Assembly (NCBI RefSeq): GCF_029784155.1 | Contig: NC_073691.1 | Coordinates: 48,714,490 to 48,778,489, forward strand | Direction of reading: 5' to 3' | Source: Uranotaenia lowii | Taxonomy: Eukaryota > Arthropoda > Insecta > Diptera > Culicidae | Length of the DNA: 64,000 nucleotides | Shown: positions 42,901-55,019 of the stretch, piece by piece | How positions within the stretch are numbered: the stretch's first letter is position 1 | Layout: each line of letters opens with the position of its first letter | Position numbers and translations under genes: made by a program | The notes under the pieces: generated by a model | What the model was told of the DNA's origin: nothing | Seen by the model: only the letters and a program-made list of their open reading frames with translations | Database searches by the model: none

Positions 42901-45900
42901 CTTTGTCATTATAAGTTTTTGATGATAAATTGAACATGTGGTATTATTAATGTATGAGGATTTGTGGTGAATTTCAAATATGATTTTGAAAGCCTTTTAT
43001 TTAGATAACTGGAAAAAATTGATCTTAAAAACCAGACTTTGGTCACTGGCACTCTTGAAACTTAATAAAACATATTCTTCTTTATTTCATGTCATTCAAT
43101 CATCAACTTTTTGTTTTGATTTAATTGTTTTGAGCTAACTCGAGCTTATCATAATTATCCATTTTTTTTTTAAATCAAAAATTCATATTTTAAATCGAGA
43201 TTAAATATTTTTCGAATTCCAGGTATTACTACGATTTTTTTTATAAACCTTTAAATAGACAAAAAAGAAAAGAAATATAAATAAAGATGATGTATGATTT
43301 CCAATTTTTTTTCTTGTGATAGTAACTTTTTCGTCTTACTCCTGAATATGTTCATCTTCGTAAATTTCATAAATTATCATCATATTTCTGAACAATTTTT
43401 ATCACGGCTAATTACTGATCTGATCTGAAATTTATTTCAGAATTCATATTTGATATCATTTTAAATCTGATGTTATATTTTGTTTTCTGTAAAAATTTTG
43501 TAAAAATTCAAAGGCTCAACAAAGTTTGCCGGATCAACTAGTAGACTAATATATTTTGAGGAACACAATGTTCTTTTTAAAATCTGTAGCATGAGTTGAA
43601 ACCTGCCTTGGTGAACAGTGTTGCAAGACTTTTTTTTTGAATATTTCACAGCAGTTTTAATTGTATATTAGAAAATTTCTTTTCAAGATTGTTGATTTCA
43701 GAAATATTTTGATTTAAAAAATTTTCCAATTGCATTTTTGCATGGGATACCTAAATCATCTTAAAAAATTTGAAGGTTCTTTATAATTATTCAGCTTTAA
43801 GTTTTTTGCTATAGGAATAACGTATTTATGTTAAATCATAACTTTCGATTTTTTTATGAGAATTTATTAATAAATAGTGCATATTCAAGGTATTATTAAA
43901 AGAATTTTATGATAATAATTTGATTAGCAAAGAATAAGCTTATTCTTTTCAACCACTAAGTGTTCAGAAATAAATGTAGCAGATTATGTTTGCAATTCAA
44001 ATCAGATTTATTCTTTACGCTTGTAACCTTGATTAAAATATAAGATTTTAGTTTGGAACTTTGATTTTGAATAATGTTAAACTACAAACCAATCAAATGA
44101 AATAACACCTTAATCTTTTGCATGAAGATTAAGTTCATGTTCTTTGACCAATATAAATTCATCTTTAATAATATGTTGAATACTATGAATTCTGTAAATA
44201 TTAAAAAAATTGAATTCTAGTTTTTTAAAAGTAAGAATTCATCAAAATGAATCCATATTTTATATTTGTAATATCTTCTGGTACGTTTTTCCAAACTGAT
44301 TATGTCTGAATATTTAATTTAAATTTCGAACCCAGAACTAAAACGATGTAAGTGCGATCTCCTGCAATTTTAATTTCTCATGAAAGTCTCACATTGATAT
44401 TTTTATCTTGATTATTAAACTTAACCTAGAGCTAAATATGAATCTAATTTTTTTTAATTCTAATTCCAATTTCTGCCTTTTGAACCTCAGGTCAAATCCT
44501 TAACTCCGAATCTGAAAACAGTTTTTGAATCAAAGTTCCATATATAAATTTCTTTTAAATACGAATCAAAAAAGCGAAATTTGTATCAAAACCCTCAACA
44601 AAAATTCTCTTATTTGACTTCTAAGTTTTCGGTTTCTAATATAAATTATGTATTCAGTTATTTATTTGAAATTCAATTTGTAAATCTAAATGCGTATTAC
44701 AAATCATAAAACTGTTATAGAATTTTTAATTCTGGATAACCGTTATAAAACTTTCTCAAGTTCCAATTCTGCAATAGAATGAAAAGTTGTAATGTTGTAA
44801 TAGTTGTGGGTTTTTTTACTTTTCAAATTTAGAAATGGTGAGTTTCGTATAAGGAAAATGCATTGAGTTCAGGTTTGAAATTGTAAACCAAGATTCGAAT
44901 CAGTTTTTTTTTTCAATTATGATCAAAACTGGATTTCAAGAACAAAACACTGAATAAAGAAATCTGATCACAGACATCGAATTTTCATGTTAATAAGCAA
45001 GTTTGAACCCACAAAACCCGGAATAGTTCTAACCTAAACTTATCAGAAATTTTTTGCCATTTTCCGGGCCGTGCAATTGCCAATTTCGGGTTAAAAAAAA
45101 TCATGAAAATAAGAACTTGATAAACTATATTTTTTAAACATGTCAGTCAATTTCAAAATTCATTCTTAGATTCCAAATAATCCTTCATGTTAATTTTGAT
45201 GAAATTCGCTCAATAAATTGGAACGCAAGATACATAATTCTAATGAATAAAACAAAATTTTCGTTAGATTTTGCAAATAAAGTAAGCATACTCAGGCAAC
45301 ATCTGGGAAATTTGGAAAGCTTTGTCTTATCTTATTGAAATTCAATATTTGGGACTAATTTCAATCAACATGTTAGAGTTTGTTTTGAAAAATGTACTAG
45401 AATAGTGGACCTAGAATAAGATTTAGAGGTTTTGGCTTTAGTTTTGAATCGAGTTTGTTAGTCTTGAATCATTTAAGTCGTTCATTAATATTTGATTGAG
45501 AATTCGAATTTTAGTTTGGAGCAGAACATTTTATTTGGCATTTTGGGACTAAGGACTCCCCCACCCCCGTTCCTTCAGCCATGATTTTCCATTGTTGCTA
45601 CTGTAATCGTTTGTTGGGCACTAGGTTTTTGCATTGAACTGAATCATTTTCCGGTTAGCTGAGGTCGCTATTTCTGCCAACTTGATATTCGTTTCACAGG
45701 GCCTTCCTGTCTTCGCTTGTGTTTTCAGAGTAATATCTCATCGTTCATCTCATAGCTCTTTAAACTTTTCACTCTCGTCTTCTACAGAAGTGCAGTGATA
45801 CGAATAACCAATAGCTTAGATTCAAGGTGATATTTCAGCTTTCCTATCGACCAAATTCTGTTTAGAAGATTGGTTGTATCAAAAAATCTGTGAATAAATG

Positions 45901-47210
45901 AATAATTCTTGTGATAATATTGTGGTTCCAAACATTAGTTTAAGGATTGTCATTATGGCTGTGATTTTTATATATTTAGGTTCCAACGATAACATATTCC
46001 AATCAAATTTCCTCTTTATGAGAATCCACAAAGTTCAAATAGCATTGCCGTCGGTAGTCGTTCCACAGCATATCGATGTTATCACTTTAAAGAGTTGACT
46101 GAGAAAAAAAAACCTCCTAGAGATCAAATGCAGCTCCTCCACGAATGACGTTCGTCACTTTCTATAACCCCAAGTCCCCCAGTCTCGCACAGCTCAAGAA
46201 AAACTTTCCTTCCCTTTGCCTTGCTAAAATCCATCCAACCAACCTCTCCCAGAGGCGTTGAACGAAAATAGCACAAACTTATCCGGGGAAATAATGCAAC
46301 CAACGTCTTCCCCCACGTCTTGGTGAATCGAAAATGCAGAACGCGCTGTTCAAGCGTTACAGCACAGCCCCAGTCAGGGTGTTTTTTTCATTCTTCTTTA
46401 GAAGGTCCTATCTTTGCTCCTTGGAAGTTCTTGGCAGCCCTTTTCTTGAAGACGGTTTTCCCGGACTTTGGTTTTTCACCCGACGGCAACGCAAAGCAGC
46501 AGAGTTATCACTTTAATTTCTCCGTTTTACTGGGTGAACTTCAATCGCTGCCGTTAGTTTAATGTGCTGCTGCTGCTGCTGAGCTCTCTGTGGTGTGCCG
46601 GAAACACGAAGAAGAAGAAGAAGTAAAAGTGGCACAACTAGTTCGGCTCCTGCTGATATAAGTACATACATATTCAAGGAGCCAAAAGCGGCTAGAGAAA
46701 GTAGATGTAGATATCTCGTCTAGGAGTATGTCTAGGAGACGCTGTATCCTTCACTTGGAGGAAGTTGTGAGGAAGAGGGACGTCGTCGTCGTCGTCGCAT
46801 CCTTGGTAGAAAATGATTAAATTCTCCATAAGTCGGTCGCTCGAGTCGGAGTTTTGCTTCAGCGTCGCGTCGCCGGGCGTCCAAAGTCGTATGAATGAAA
46901 TTCCCCCGCCGGTTTTCGTTATGGGAAAAATGGAGTGCCCTGCACAACTTTAATGCTCGCCGGGATTGCTTTTGTACCACCAATTCAATGTCTGAGAAGT
47001 AACTAGTTTATTGTTACGACGAGTGTGCGGTTTGTAGGACACCCCTTTAATTCTGTTAGTTTAAAGTTAAACAGTCAGTGAGAGGCGAGCTGGAAGGCGA
47101 GCTCAAATTCATGAAATAAATGAGTTTCGTCACTGCGAGAGTGTCTTTTTTTTACTTTTATTGACCTTAATCCAGCTCCAAGGTAGATTCCTCGAAAAAA
47201 TCTTAGGGAA
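42901..47210. other. AT-rich intergenic DNA with a GC-richer end and microsatellites
   Basis: 42901-45540 is strongly AT-rich and full of diffuse GAATTC/AAATTC-type near-repeats, like 27000-27600. 45541-47110 is GC-richer. Trinucleotide runs occur at 46564-46581 (CTG), 46606-46623 (GAA) and 46780-46797 (GTC). A minus-strand frame of 83 codons (46732-46983) includes the GTC run and is not a convincing gene. Confidence 0.4.
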
Positions 47211-48105
47211 GAATGGGGATACTTGATCCCCTTTTCTTATTTTTATCATATCTTTTTGGAAAAATTTAGCAATTTTCCGGCTTTTCCATTTTCTGACAGC
47301 GTATAATTTCAAGTTTATATGCTCCAAAAGTTGGAACGATAAATGAACCCGTAGATGAACTAGAAGAATTTTCGTGGAAGTAAAAAAATGCGATATTTTT
47401 GAAGTTACGGGAGACTTGATCCTTTATTAAAGGAGACTTGATCATTCATACAGGGGGCCCTAGTCCTTGGAAAACATCAAACAAAATATCAAAAAAGGAT
47501 AATTGACTATTTTGGTCATGTTTTTTTTCTCATTTCACAATTTATAAATGTCTGAAAAAAAACACCAAAACTATGTCTCAACCCTAGAGTCATTGCATAC
47601 TTTAAGGCGCTATTTGCTGAATTTAAGTAAAATCAACTTCTTTAGCCCTTTTTGCCAGACAATCATTGTATAAATATGAGTAATTGGATAAATAATCGTA
47701 ATCTTGTAATCAGCATTGATCACGAGCTATTAAGAAGAAAAAAATTCCTTTTTGAACTTGAACCCATAATGAACATTTTAGAAAACTTTATCTGTGTAAC
47801 ATTGAGAGTTTACCATTGTTTTGAAAATATGATATAACATTCTAACGATTTATGTTTTGGAATATATATTTCTGTTTTAATTTTTTCGAGTAAGAAACAT
47901 TTTAAAGTGATAAAAAAAGATCTTCAAATCACATTTTGTGAAATTTTCCAAACAAAGCTAAAAAACTCAAAAAAAATTTTTGTGAAATTTTTTTGAGTTT
48001 GAAGCAAAGTTCTTTTGCACTTTTTAACACATTTTTCTAGAACATTTGATCCTTGTAAGTCATTCCAGTTCCGAGATAAAGCTAAGGAATCAAGTATCCT
48101 CATTC
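47211..48105. mobile_element. MITE with GATACTTGATC ends
   Basis: The left end GAATGGGGATACTTGATCCC and the inverted right end GAATGAGGATACTTGATTCC match at 18 of 20 bases. Internal GGAGACTTGATC motifs at about 47409 and 47432 repeat the terminal motif, a subterminal array. About 895 bp, no real coding frame. A partial copy lies at 19820-20012. Confidence 0.78.
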
Positions 48106-48310
48106 ACAAGGTTCACAAGGTTGAGATGATATGAAAAATCATCAGTGATCCATTACAATTTGCTAAAAATCTATTTTAAAAGTTTAATATTTCGTTATTT
48201 TAAAATGTCCCCGAACTGAAAAGTTGTTTTTTTTGTTAACTCAACTTTTTGGTTAGTGATCGTATTGATAAAGAAGTACTTTCTCCATACGAACATTAAA
48301 TAATTTTCTT

Positions 48311-48519
48311 TTATGATTACGGGCTTGTGATATAGCTCAATTGGCAAGTCTGTTGTCTCCTGAGCCGATGTCCGCGAGTTCGAGCCCAAGAATAAACATT
48401 AAACACAGTTTTACCGGATAAGTTTTTCAATAACGATCCGCCAACTGTAACGTTGATAAAGTCGTGAATGCCATAAAGATGGTAAAACGACTATAATCGA
48501 AAAAAAAAATTATGATTAC
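48311..48519 (+). mobile_element. tRNA-derived SINE, copy C, with target-site duplication
   Basis: The body at 48321-48509 starts GGGCTTGTGATATAGCTCA, with box A-like TAGCTCAATTGGCAAG and box B-like GAGTTCGAGCCC, then a body ending GGTAAAACGACTATAATCG and an A-tract of about 10. A perfect 10-bp duplication TTATGATTAC flanks it (48311-48320 and 48510-48519). This is the cleanest copy and the reference for the family in this window. Confidence 0.92.
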
Positions 48520-50516
48520 TTTGGAGTTTCTTATTAATTATTCCAGTCAGGTGTGGTCCTAGAGCGCACTCTTTGGAGGTGGGGATGATTTTACAAATTT
48601 TCAAAAATTGACCTTTTATAGGATTTTAATATCTAGTGAATAAACGTTCATTTTGAAAGAGTTATGGATGGGGGGTATAAAGATGCTGCATACTGCTTCT
48701 TTTACGCTAATTTGATTTCATTGAACTAAATTTGATGTATTTTGAAAAATTCCAAAACTTTGAAAAAAAATTCAACATTTAAACTCGGTTTCTATTAAAA
48801 CTTTCTTCAATTTTCTTGAATATAACTTCAATCTGCAAATCTATAATTAACAGTGCGAGAAGATGTTGATAAATGATAGCATTCGTATTTTGAAAAAAAA
48901 AAGGAAGTTAAAAAAAATTACTCATAAGCTCTTTTTGGAATCTCTCGTTATAAATTTAATTTTATAATTGAAAATAATATGTACACAAGTTTTTAAATTG
49001 CAGAAAGCTTAAGGCAAATTTTTAATTGTCTTCATTTTTATCTTCCATTTCATTGCAAGGTAATTACAAGAAATTTTAAGGATTCTTAATTCGCAACGTT
49101 CGAAAGACAAGATTTTGAATAAAATTTCTATGAACCTTGAACAGATTTAAAAAAACACTGAAATTTTTCTATTATTCAGATATATTTTCGAATGTGATTC
49201 GAGAATATTGTGTTGTCTTTATCAACTTTGAAATTCATTTCTCAAATTGAATTGTGTTCTAAAAATTTTATTTCTGTATCTTAATTCAATTCCAAAATTA
49301 AATAATGAAAAATCTCTATTTTCAACTTTATTTAATCTGAAACCAATGAAATGGAATTTTATTCCCCCGTATTGACAAATAAAAACTAAAGTAAACTCAA
49401 ATAAAAAATATTATTTATTCCATGAAGAGGACTATATCAAAAATTTTTCAAACGATGATCTAGAAATAATTGAAAATTGCATTGTTTCCAAAAAAAATCA
49501 AGAATTGATTTTGACTGATTTAGGAGTGTTGGAAAATTTGTGCATTTTTTTATCACTGGTAATAAGGTCGGAAAAAAACGATTTCTTCATTTCTCACTCC
49601 CCCCTCATTCGAACTTTTCCAAAACCCAAAGGGGGGAATAAATAAAGTTTGAAGTATTTTATAGAAGTTTCGTAAAAATTACCAAATATCCGAAAAATTA
49701 CAAGAGCAAAAAAACTTATTGTGGTAGACGGGAGTTTTATCACCTTTTGTATGATTGACTTTATTGAATTTTTCGATAAATGTTATTTGGTTTTTGGGTT
49801 TTGTGCAATTATATAGTGTGCAATTTTATTGCATACAAGTTTTCATGCAATTTATATGATTAGTTTTTTCGTATTATATTTTATTATCTTCCTCCTTGCC
49901 ATGATCCTGCTCCGAGTGACAAAGGAAGGATTGGAATTTTTTTCTGGCCTTATTATAAAAACATTGAAAAAAAGGTTTTGATTAAATGATCAACTTTATC
50001 GAAGACTGCAAGTAATTTTTGATTGTTAACTTTTGTTTTCTCTTTAGTTTTTCACAGATCTAAATCGTAGATATTTTTTAAAATAAATCCTTTTTCATAA
50101 ATGTTAAATGAATAAGAAATTTTAATAAAAAACAAACTTTAAAGCCCTTTTGTGAAGTTTTATTATTTTCAACTGAATTTTTAATAAATTGTCAAGTATA
50201 TTTTTTTCCACTAAAGCATTGTTTCTCTGAAATATTTAAATCATGGCAAAACCTTGATTCTCCATGAATTATAGGATAACAAATAGATTTCAAATTAGTT
50301 TTTAGTTTCCATGTACGATAATTATTTTATTCAGCTAAAATTCATTTGATTGGCTCAAAATGTATGTAAAGTACACCAGAGCGATTGTCGGAAATGCAAA
50401 TGAAGCTCTTATCACCCATAAAAAAGATTCGAAAATAAACATCCTTTACAAAATAGTTAAGTATCTTTTATAAGTTTTATGTTCGTTCGATTTGAGCTAG
50501 TTTTTACGTTCATATT
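48520..50516. other. AT-rich intergenic DNA
   Basis: No gene or element recognised; long stretches of AAATTT-type composition. Confidence 0.4.
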
Positions 50517-50580
50517 TACCGTGGTGAAATTGGCTAACGCGCCGTTGTACTGATTGCGGGTTCAAGTCCTGCCCCAGTGA
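50517..50580 (+). other. tRNA-like segment with strong pol III boxes
   Basis: TGGTGAAATTGGCTAACGC fits box A, and GGGTTCAAGTCC fits box B at nearly every position, spaced about 20 bases apart. The acceptor and anticodon stems do not pair convincingly and no T-run terminator follows closely. It is probably the head of a different SINE family or a tRNA pseudogene; a functional tRNA is unlikely. Confidence 0.5.
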
Positions 50581-51995
50581 ACATTTTGGTCTGTATATTT
50601 CAGTTGTTTCTGAGATATACACATTTTTATACAATCTGAAAAAGTTGTATAGAATATTCTATATAAGCCTGTACTTACCAAAGTGGAGGCAAGAAACGGA
50701 CCAAATATTGCTCACCTTGAAAATATAAAACTTTGTATTGCGTTTTCAACAATTTGATAGCAACTTTGCTTAGCACAAAATCTTAGGATTGTACAACTTA
50801 CAACTTCCTTTTGTCTGTCTTACAATTTGATTTCAATTTTCTTTTGCAGGTAGCTTAAGGTTTGTACAACTTTCATTTAATACTATTTATTGTTACTGTA
50901 TCCCAAAGCAATTATATTTTCCCCTTATTACGATTTTACAAGGAATGCCGATTATTGCGATTTTACTATGAATGCCGTGATCATAAATACAATAGAATGT
51001 AATGTAAACTGCGAAAAAAAATTGAACCATATACAACTTTATGTGTCTCTTTTTTCTCAGTCTCGAACTCACAACGTTCCGATCTCTGTCCTTCGATGCT
51101 TCCTCGGCGCCATTTCATGTTGATTCAAACAAGCAAATTTGTACATGTACAGTTGAGAGTTCCGTTTCAAAATCAGTTGGTTATATAAAATACCACTGGC
51201 TTCATCATTTCGGACTCCAAATCTATTTATAGATGGCGTTTTTTGATATACAACTTTAACCTATCTCATAGACGATTCTATTACAATCAATAATAGTATT
51301 CAGCGCTGTGCGATCTTAGCTAGCTATCTACTGTACTGTAAAACGATTCGACAATCTGCGATACATAGATGCCATGGGACACTTTGTGGGACAACAGTGA
51401 ATCTTTTTCTGTCGGAAATGTCTTAGAAGCAGCATCTGATTTTAAGGAATCGTTTATCACAGAACCGGATTTTTGAAGCGTCGTCAGTTTGTGCCGACTG
51501 TATGTGCCATTTTTTTCATTTTTATAATTATTTTTTTTCTTAATTAAAACTGCTTTCAGTTTTGCAACAAAATTCGTCAAGGTTTTCCAATTTTTGCAAT
51601 TGTTGACATAAGAAGATTACGATATTACTTAGCATTCTAATTGCATTACTAACAATTATTTACCGATAAAGTTTTTCTCAATAAGCGACTTTGAATGACA
51701 AGTACGAATAGATAATTTAAATTCCATTATACGATGTTCTTACAATTACTGTACGACCTTTCATGGAAATAATATGTCATAATAGATCGTAAGCATGAAA
51801 GATTGCTTAATTGTACTTTGAGATTAAATATTGAGCTTTACACAATGCTACTGCGATTCAAAACAACTTTATTGATCTTTCTATACGATTTACAAAATGT
51901 TATCGAATATAATGAACTAAACAAACCATTAACGACAAAATATAACTTGGTTTAGCTACAATATGATGCTTATACAATTCCAATTTAAACTGGAT
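50581..51995. other. AT-rich intergenic DNA
   Basis: Nothing recognisable. Short motifs such as TACAACTTT and ACGATTTTAC recur without clear periodicity. Confidence 0.35.
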
Positions 51996-53486
51996 GCTTA
52001 TACCATCTACAAAAACACTACTTTACGATTTCTGGTTATCTGGGACCAGTGAGTCGTTAAATCTTTTTCGAAAAAATCATAATATTAACGGCTTATGTTC
52101 TTTGTGTCTTTGATACCTCATGTTTCTCTAATACTTTCCATCACCTTCGAAAATTAGATTATTTTTACAAAAATGTACCAAGACGAATTCATAACATTAG
52201 TATTGAGATTCATACGTGGGGAGAGGAAAAGTTGTTCAATTGATTTTGAACAGATTCGACACGTTGCTCATGAATATTTGAATAAGGATTCCATATGATG
52301 CTCTTTTATGGTGACTTAATGGTGTATTTATGGGTCTTGAAAGTGTTTGCTGAAACGCTTAACAAATCCTAGCATGCAATTTGCTTTTTTGATGATATTG
52401 TTCTGATATTCTACAAACATGAGTTTCAAATCTAGTATGACACCGAGAACTCTTACAATTTTGCATTTTTGTACTGGTTGACTGCCTAATTTTGTTTCAA
52501 TGATAGGGTAACTTTGTTTTCTGCTAAATTATATAGAATTGCATAATTGCATTTTTAACATTCAATTGAAGTACACTTTTGTTGCGCCGTTCAAAGAAAA
52601 CGTTGATTTCGATTTGAAATCTTTCAACATCTTCGGTTGTTTTTGTTTTCAGAAATAGTTTAATATTATCGGCGTAAATACGGAATTCAATCCGTTTGAG
52701 AATAAAGGAAATGTCATTTACAAACAGTATGAAAAGCAGAGGTCTTAAATAAGACCTCTGAGGCACACCAGGCGTTAAAACTATGGATTTTGATAACTCT
52801 TTTTGGAAGCGAACGATTTTTGTTCGCTTTATTGATGTATGTTGTTGAGTATGATTATATCCAGGAGAGGAGATTTGGATAAAAGCCATTTTTTTTATTT
52901 GAAGATTAAAAGGGGTATATCAATGCGATCAAAGGCTTTGCTGAAGTCGGTATAACTAGCCTTAACAGGATAGCCTATGCTCATAGAATTGATAACATAT
53001 GAAACGAATTGTAGGAGATTTGAAGCAATAGAGCGCCTTTTGAAGAAACCATGATGTTTGCTCGTTATTATATTTTTAACTTGCTGATATTTTTTTTCAC
53101 TTATTATTGATTCAAAGAGTTTTGGGATGCAAGACAAAATTGCTATTCCTCGATTATTTCGTACATCTGTTTTTTTTTGTCCGTTCTGAAAATAAAAAAG
53201 GACGCTTTTGGATTTTGTATAATATCTTTTACAATTTTATGATTGTAATCTTCTTTATATAATTTTGATGATTTGTGGGACTTCTATCTCTTCAGTTGAC
53301 TTTATGAGCTTTTTGCGTTCTATTTTGTATATTTTTCAAATCTTTGTTATTGTGTTTGGTAAAGATAGGGTGTTTAGAACTGTACAACCGTCTTCTAAAT
53401 TTTGAAGATACATTACTGTGTACCAGATAAACAATTATGATATCAAAAGTTTCTACTGTTGTATCAACATTTTCTTCATTCTTCAA
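51996..53486 (-). pseudogene. Decayed CR1-like reverse transcriptase fragment
   Basis: Minus-strand relic of a LINE ORF2. In transcript order: an endonuclease-RT linker piece (53486-53292); RT blocks IPKLFESIISEKKYQ, KHHGFFKRRSIASNLLQF and YTDFSKAFDRIDIPLL (53137-52895); then, after a frameshift, GVPQRSYLRPLLFILFVND and the active-site region YADNIKLF (52889-52524). The canonical second Asp of YADD is Asn, so the catalytic site is lost. The C-terminal part below 52524 is too decayed to read. It resembles the 29168-32137 protein in motif style but is clearly a different, older copy. Confidence 0.8.
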
Positions 53487-53584
53487 TACACTTCAGCACT
53501 CTATATTAATGAATTATAGTTTCAAAAGGTCGAAGCTCGAACTTCGTTTGGCAGTTTTCGTACTCCCAGTCGCGAGTCACGAGG

Positions 53585-54680
53585 TCACGACATACCTACA
53601 TAATCTGATGAACAATATTGCTCCACTTGCTCGTCTCGATCCAATCGGATTCGTAGCGAACACCTGTAAGACAGTTGTTCGGCTTTCATGCAACATGTTC
53701 TGCCCAGCGTATCCGGCCAGCCTTCACCACCATCTGCATACTGGGTTCGCCGTAGAGTCTCGCGAGCTCGTGGTTTATCCTTCGCCTCCACACTCCGTTC
53801 TCTTGTGCGCCGCCAAAGATGGTTCTTAACACTCGTCGCTCGAATACTCCGAGTGTACGCAGGTCCTCTTCGAGCAATATCCATGTCTCGTGCCCCGTAG
53901 AGAACAACCGGTCTATTAAGCGTCATATACAGGTTACACTTCGTGCGAGGGCGAGTCTTCTCGACCGCAGTTGCTTGTGGAGTCCATAGTAGGCACGACT
54001 TTCGCCGATAATTCACCTCCGGATCTCACGGCTGGTGTCATTGTCTGCGGTCTCCAGTGAGCCGAGATAGACAAAGTATTCGACTATCTCCAGCTCGTCG
54101 CCGTCGATCGTGACCTTGACCGCAGGCCAGCATGTACTTCGTCTCGGACGTATTTATCATAAACCCAATCCTTCCTGTTCCACGAATCAGTTTACGATAC
54201 ATCTCCTCCACCGAAGCCGATGATCTGTAGACTATAAAAATGTCGCCGGCGAAGCAGATAAGTTGCCTGTCACGGTAAAGTTAAGTTAAGTCATGGTCGA
54301 TCATGTCGTATGCGGCTTTGAAGTCGATGATTAGCTGGTGCGTAGGGACGTGTTGTTCACTGCATTGTTGGCGGATTTGCGTAATGTGAAGATCTGGTCC
54401 GTCGTTGACCGTCCCTCCGTGAAGACGGCCTGAAGACTTCCCACGAAACGAGTAGGATTCGGGACAACGCTTTGCAGGCGTTATTGAGGACAGTGATCGT
54501 TCGGTTGTTCTCACAGTCCAATTTGTCGCTCTTTTGTAGATGGAGCATATTACCCCCTCCTCCCCCTCCCCTGTTCTGTGTCCCAGAGCCGGACCATCAT
54601 GATGTACATTGTACCTTCCGATGTACCTTCCCCCACCGGCTTGGTCTCCTGCATGTGCTCCGTTCAGTTTTTCATCCAAG
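53585..54680 (-). pseudogene. RTE-like non-LTR retrotransposon fragment B
   Basis: Same family as 22217-23944. In transcript order the 5' part (54679-54281) contains GVICSIYKRATNW and EQHVPTHQLIIDFKAAYD, the RT palm block with its first catalytic Asp. The segment with the FADD active site is largely missing or scrambled (about 54270-54020). The late part contains STGHETWILLEEDLRTLGVF, RTIFGGAQENGVWRRR and WAEHVA (53907-53686). Many frameshifts. The 3' end is near 53585. Confidence 0.8.
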
Positions 54681-55019
54681 TACTGTTTTCACCTTTTTAT
54701 TACCTCACAATTGCCACAATTGCCGGCGAATTTCGGCTTGCGGCACGAAGTCTTTGCGAAATACGTTGAGTTTCTGATAGAATTTTCGTGTTTCTTAGAA
54801 ACGATGCAGCTGCTTCTCTTCCTCCAGGCGGTGCTTTTCTCCTAAAGATTTTACTATTTAAATAGACCACAAAAAACGTTTTGAAAGAGGAAAAATAAAC
54901 TTTATTTGATTGAACTTTTCATTTAAGGAAAAAAGAATTCAGATTCATGTGAAAGTCGTCAAATATGAAAAATTTATAACACAGTTGAAAGTAGCTCCCG
55001 GATTTTACAACACATTCTA
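54681..55019. other. Spacer without recognised features
   Basis: Short AT-rich spacer up to the TA that precedes mariner copy 3. Confidence 0.4.
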
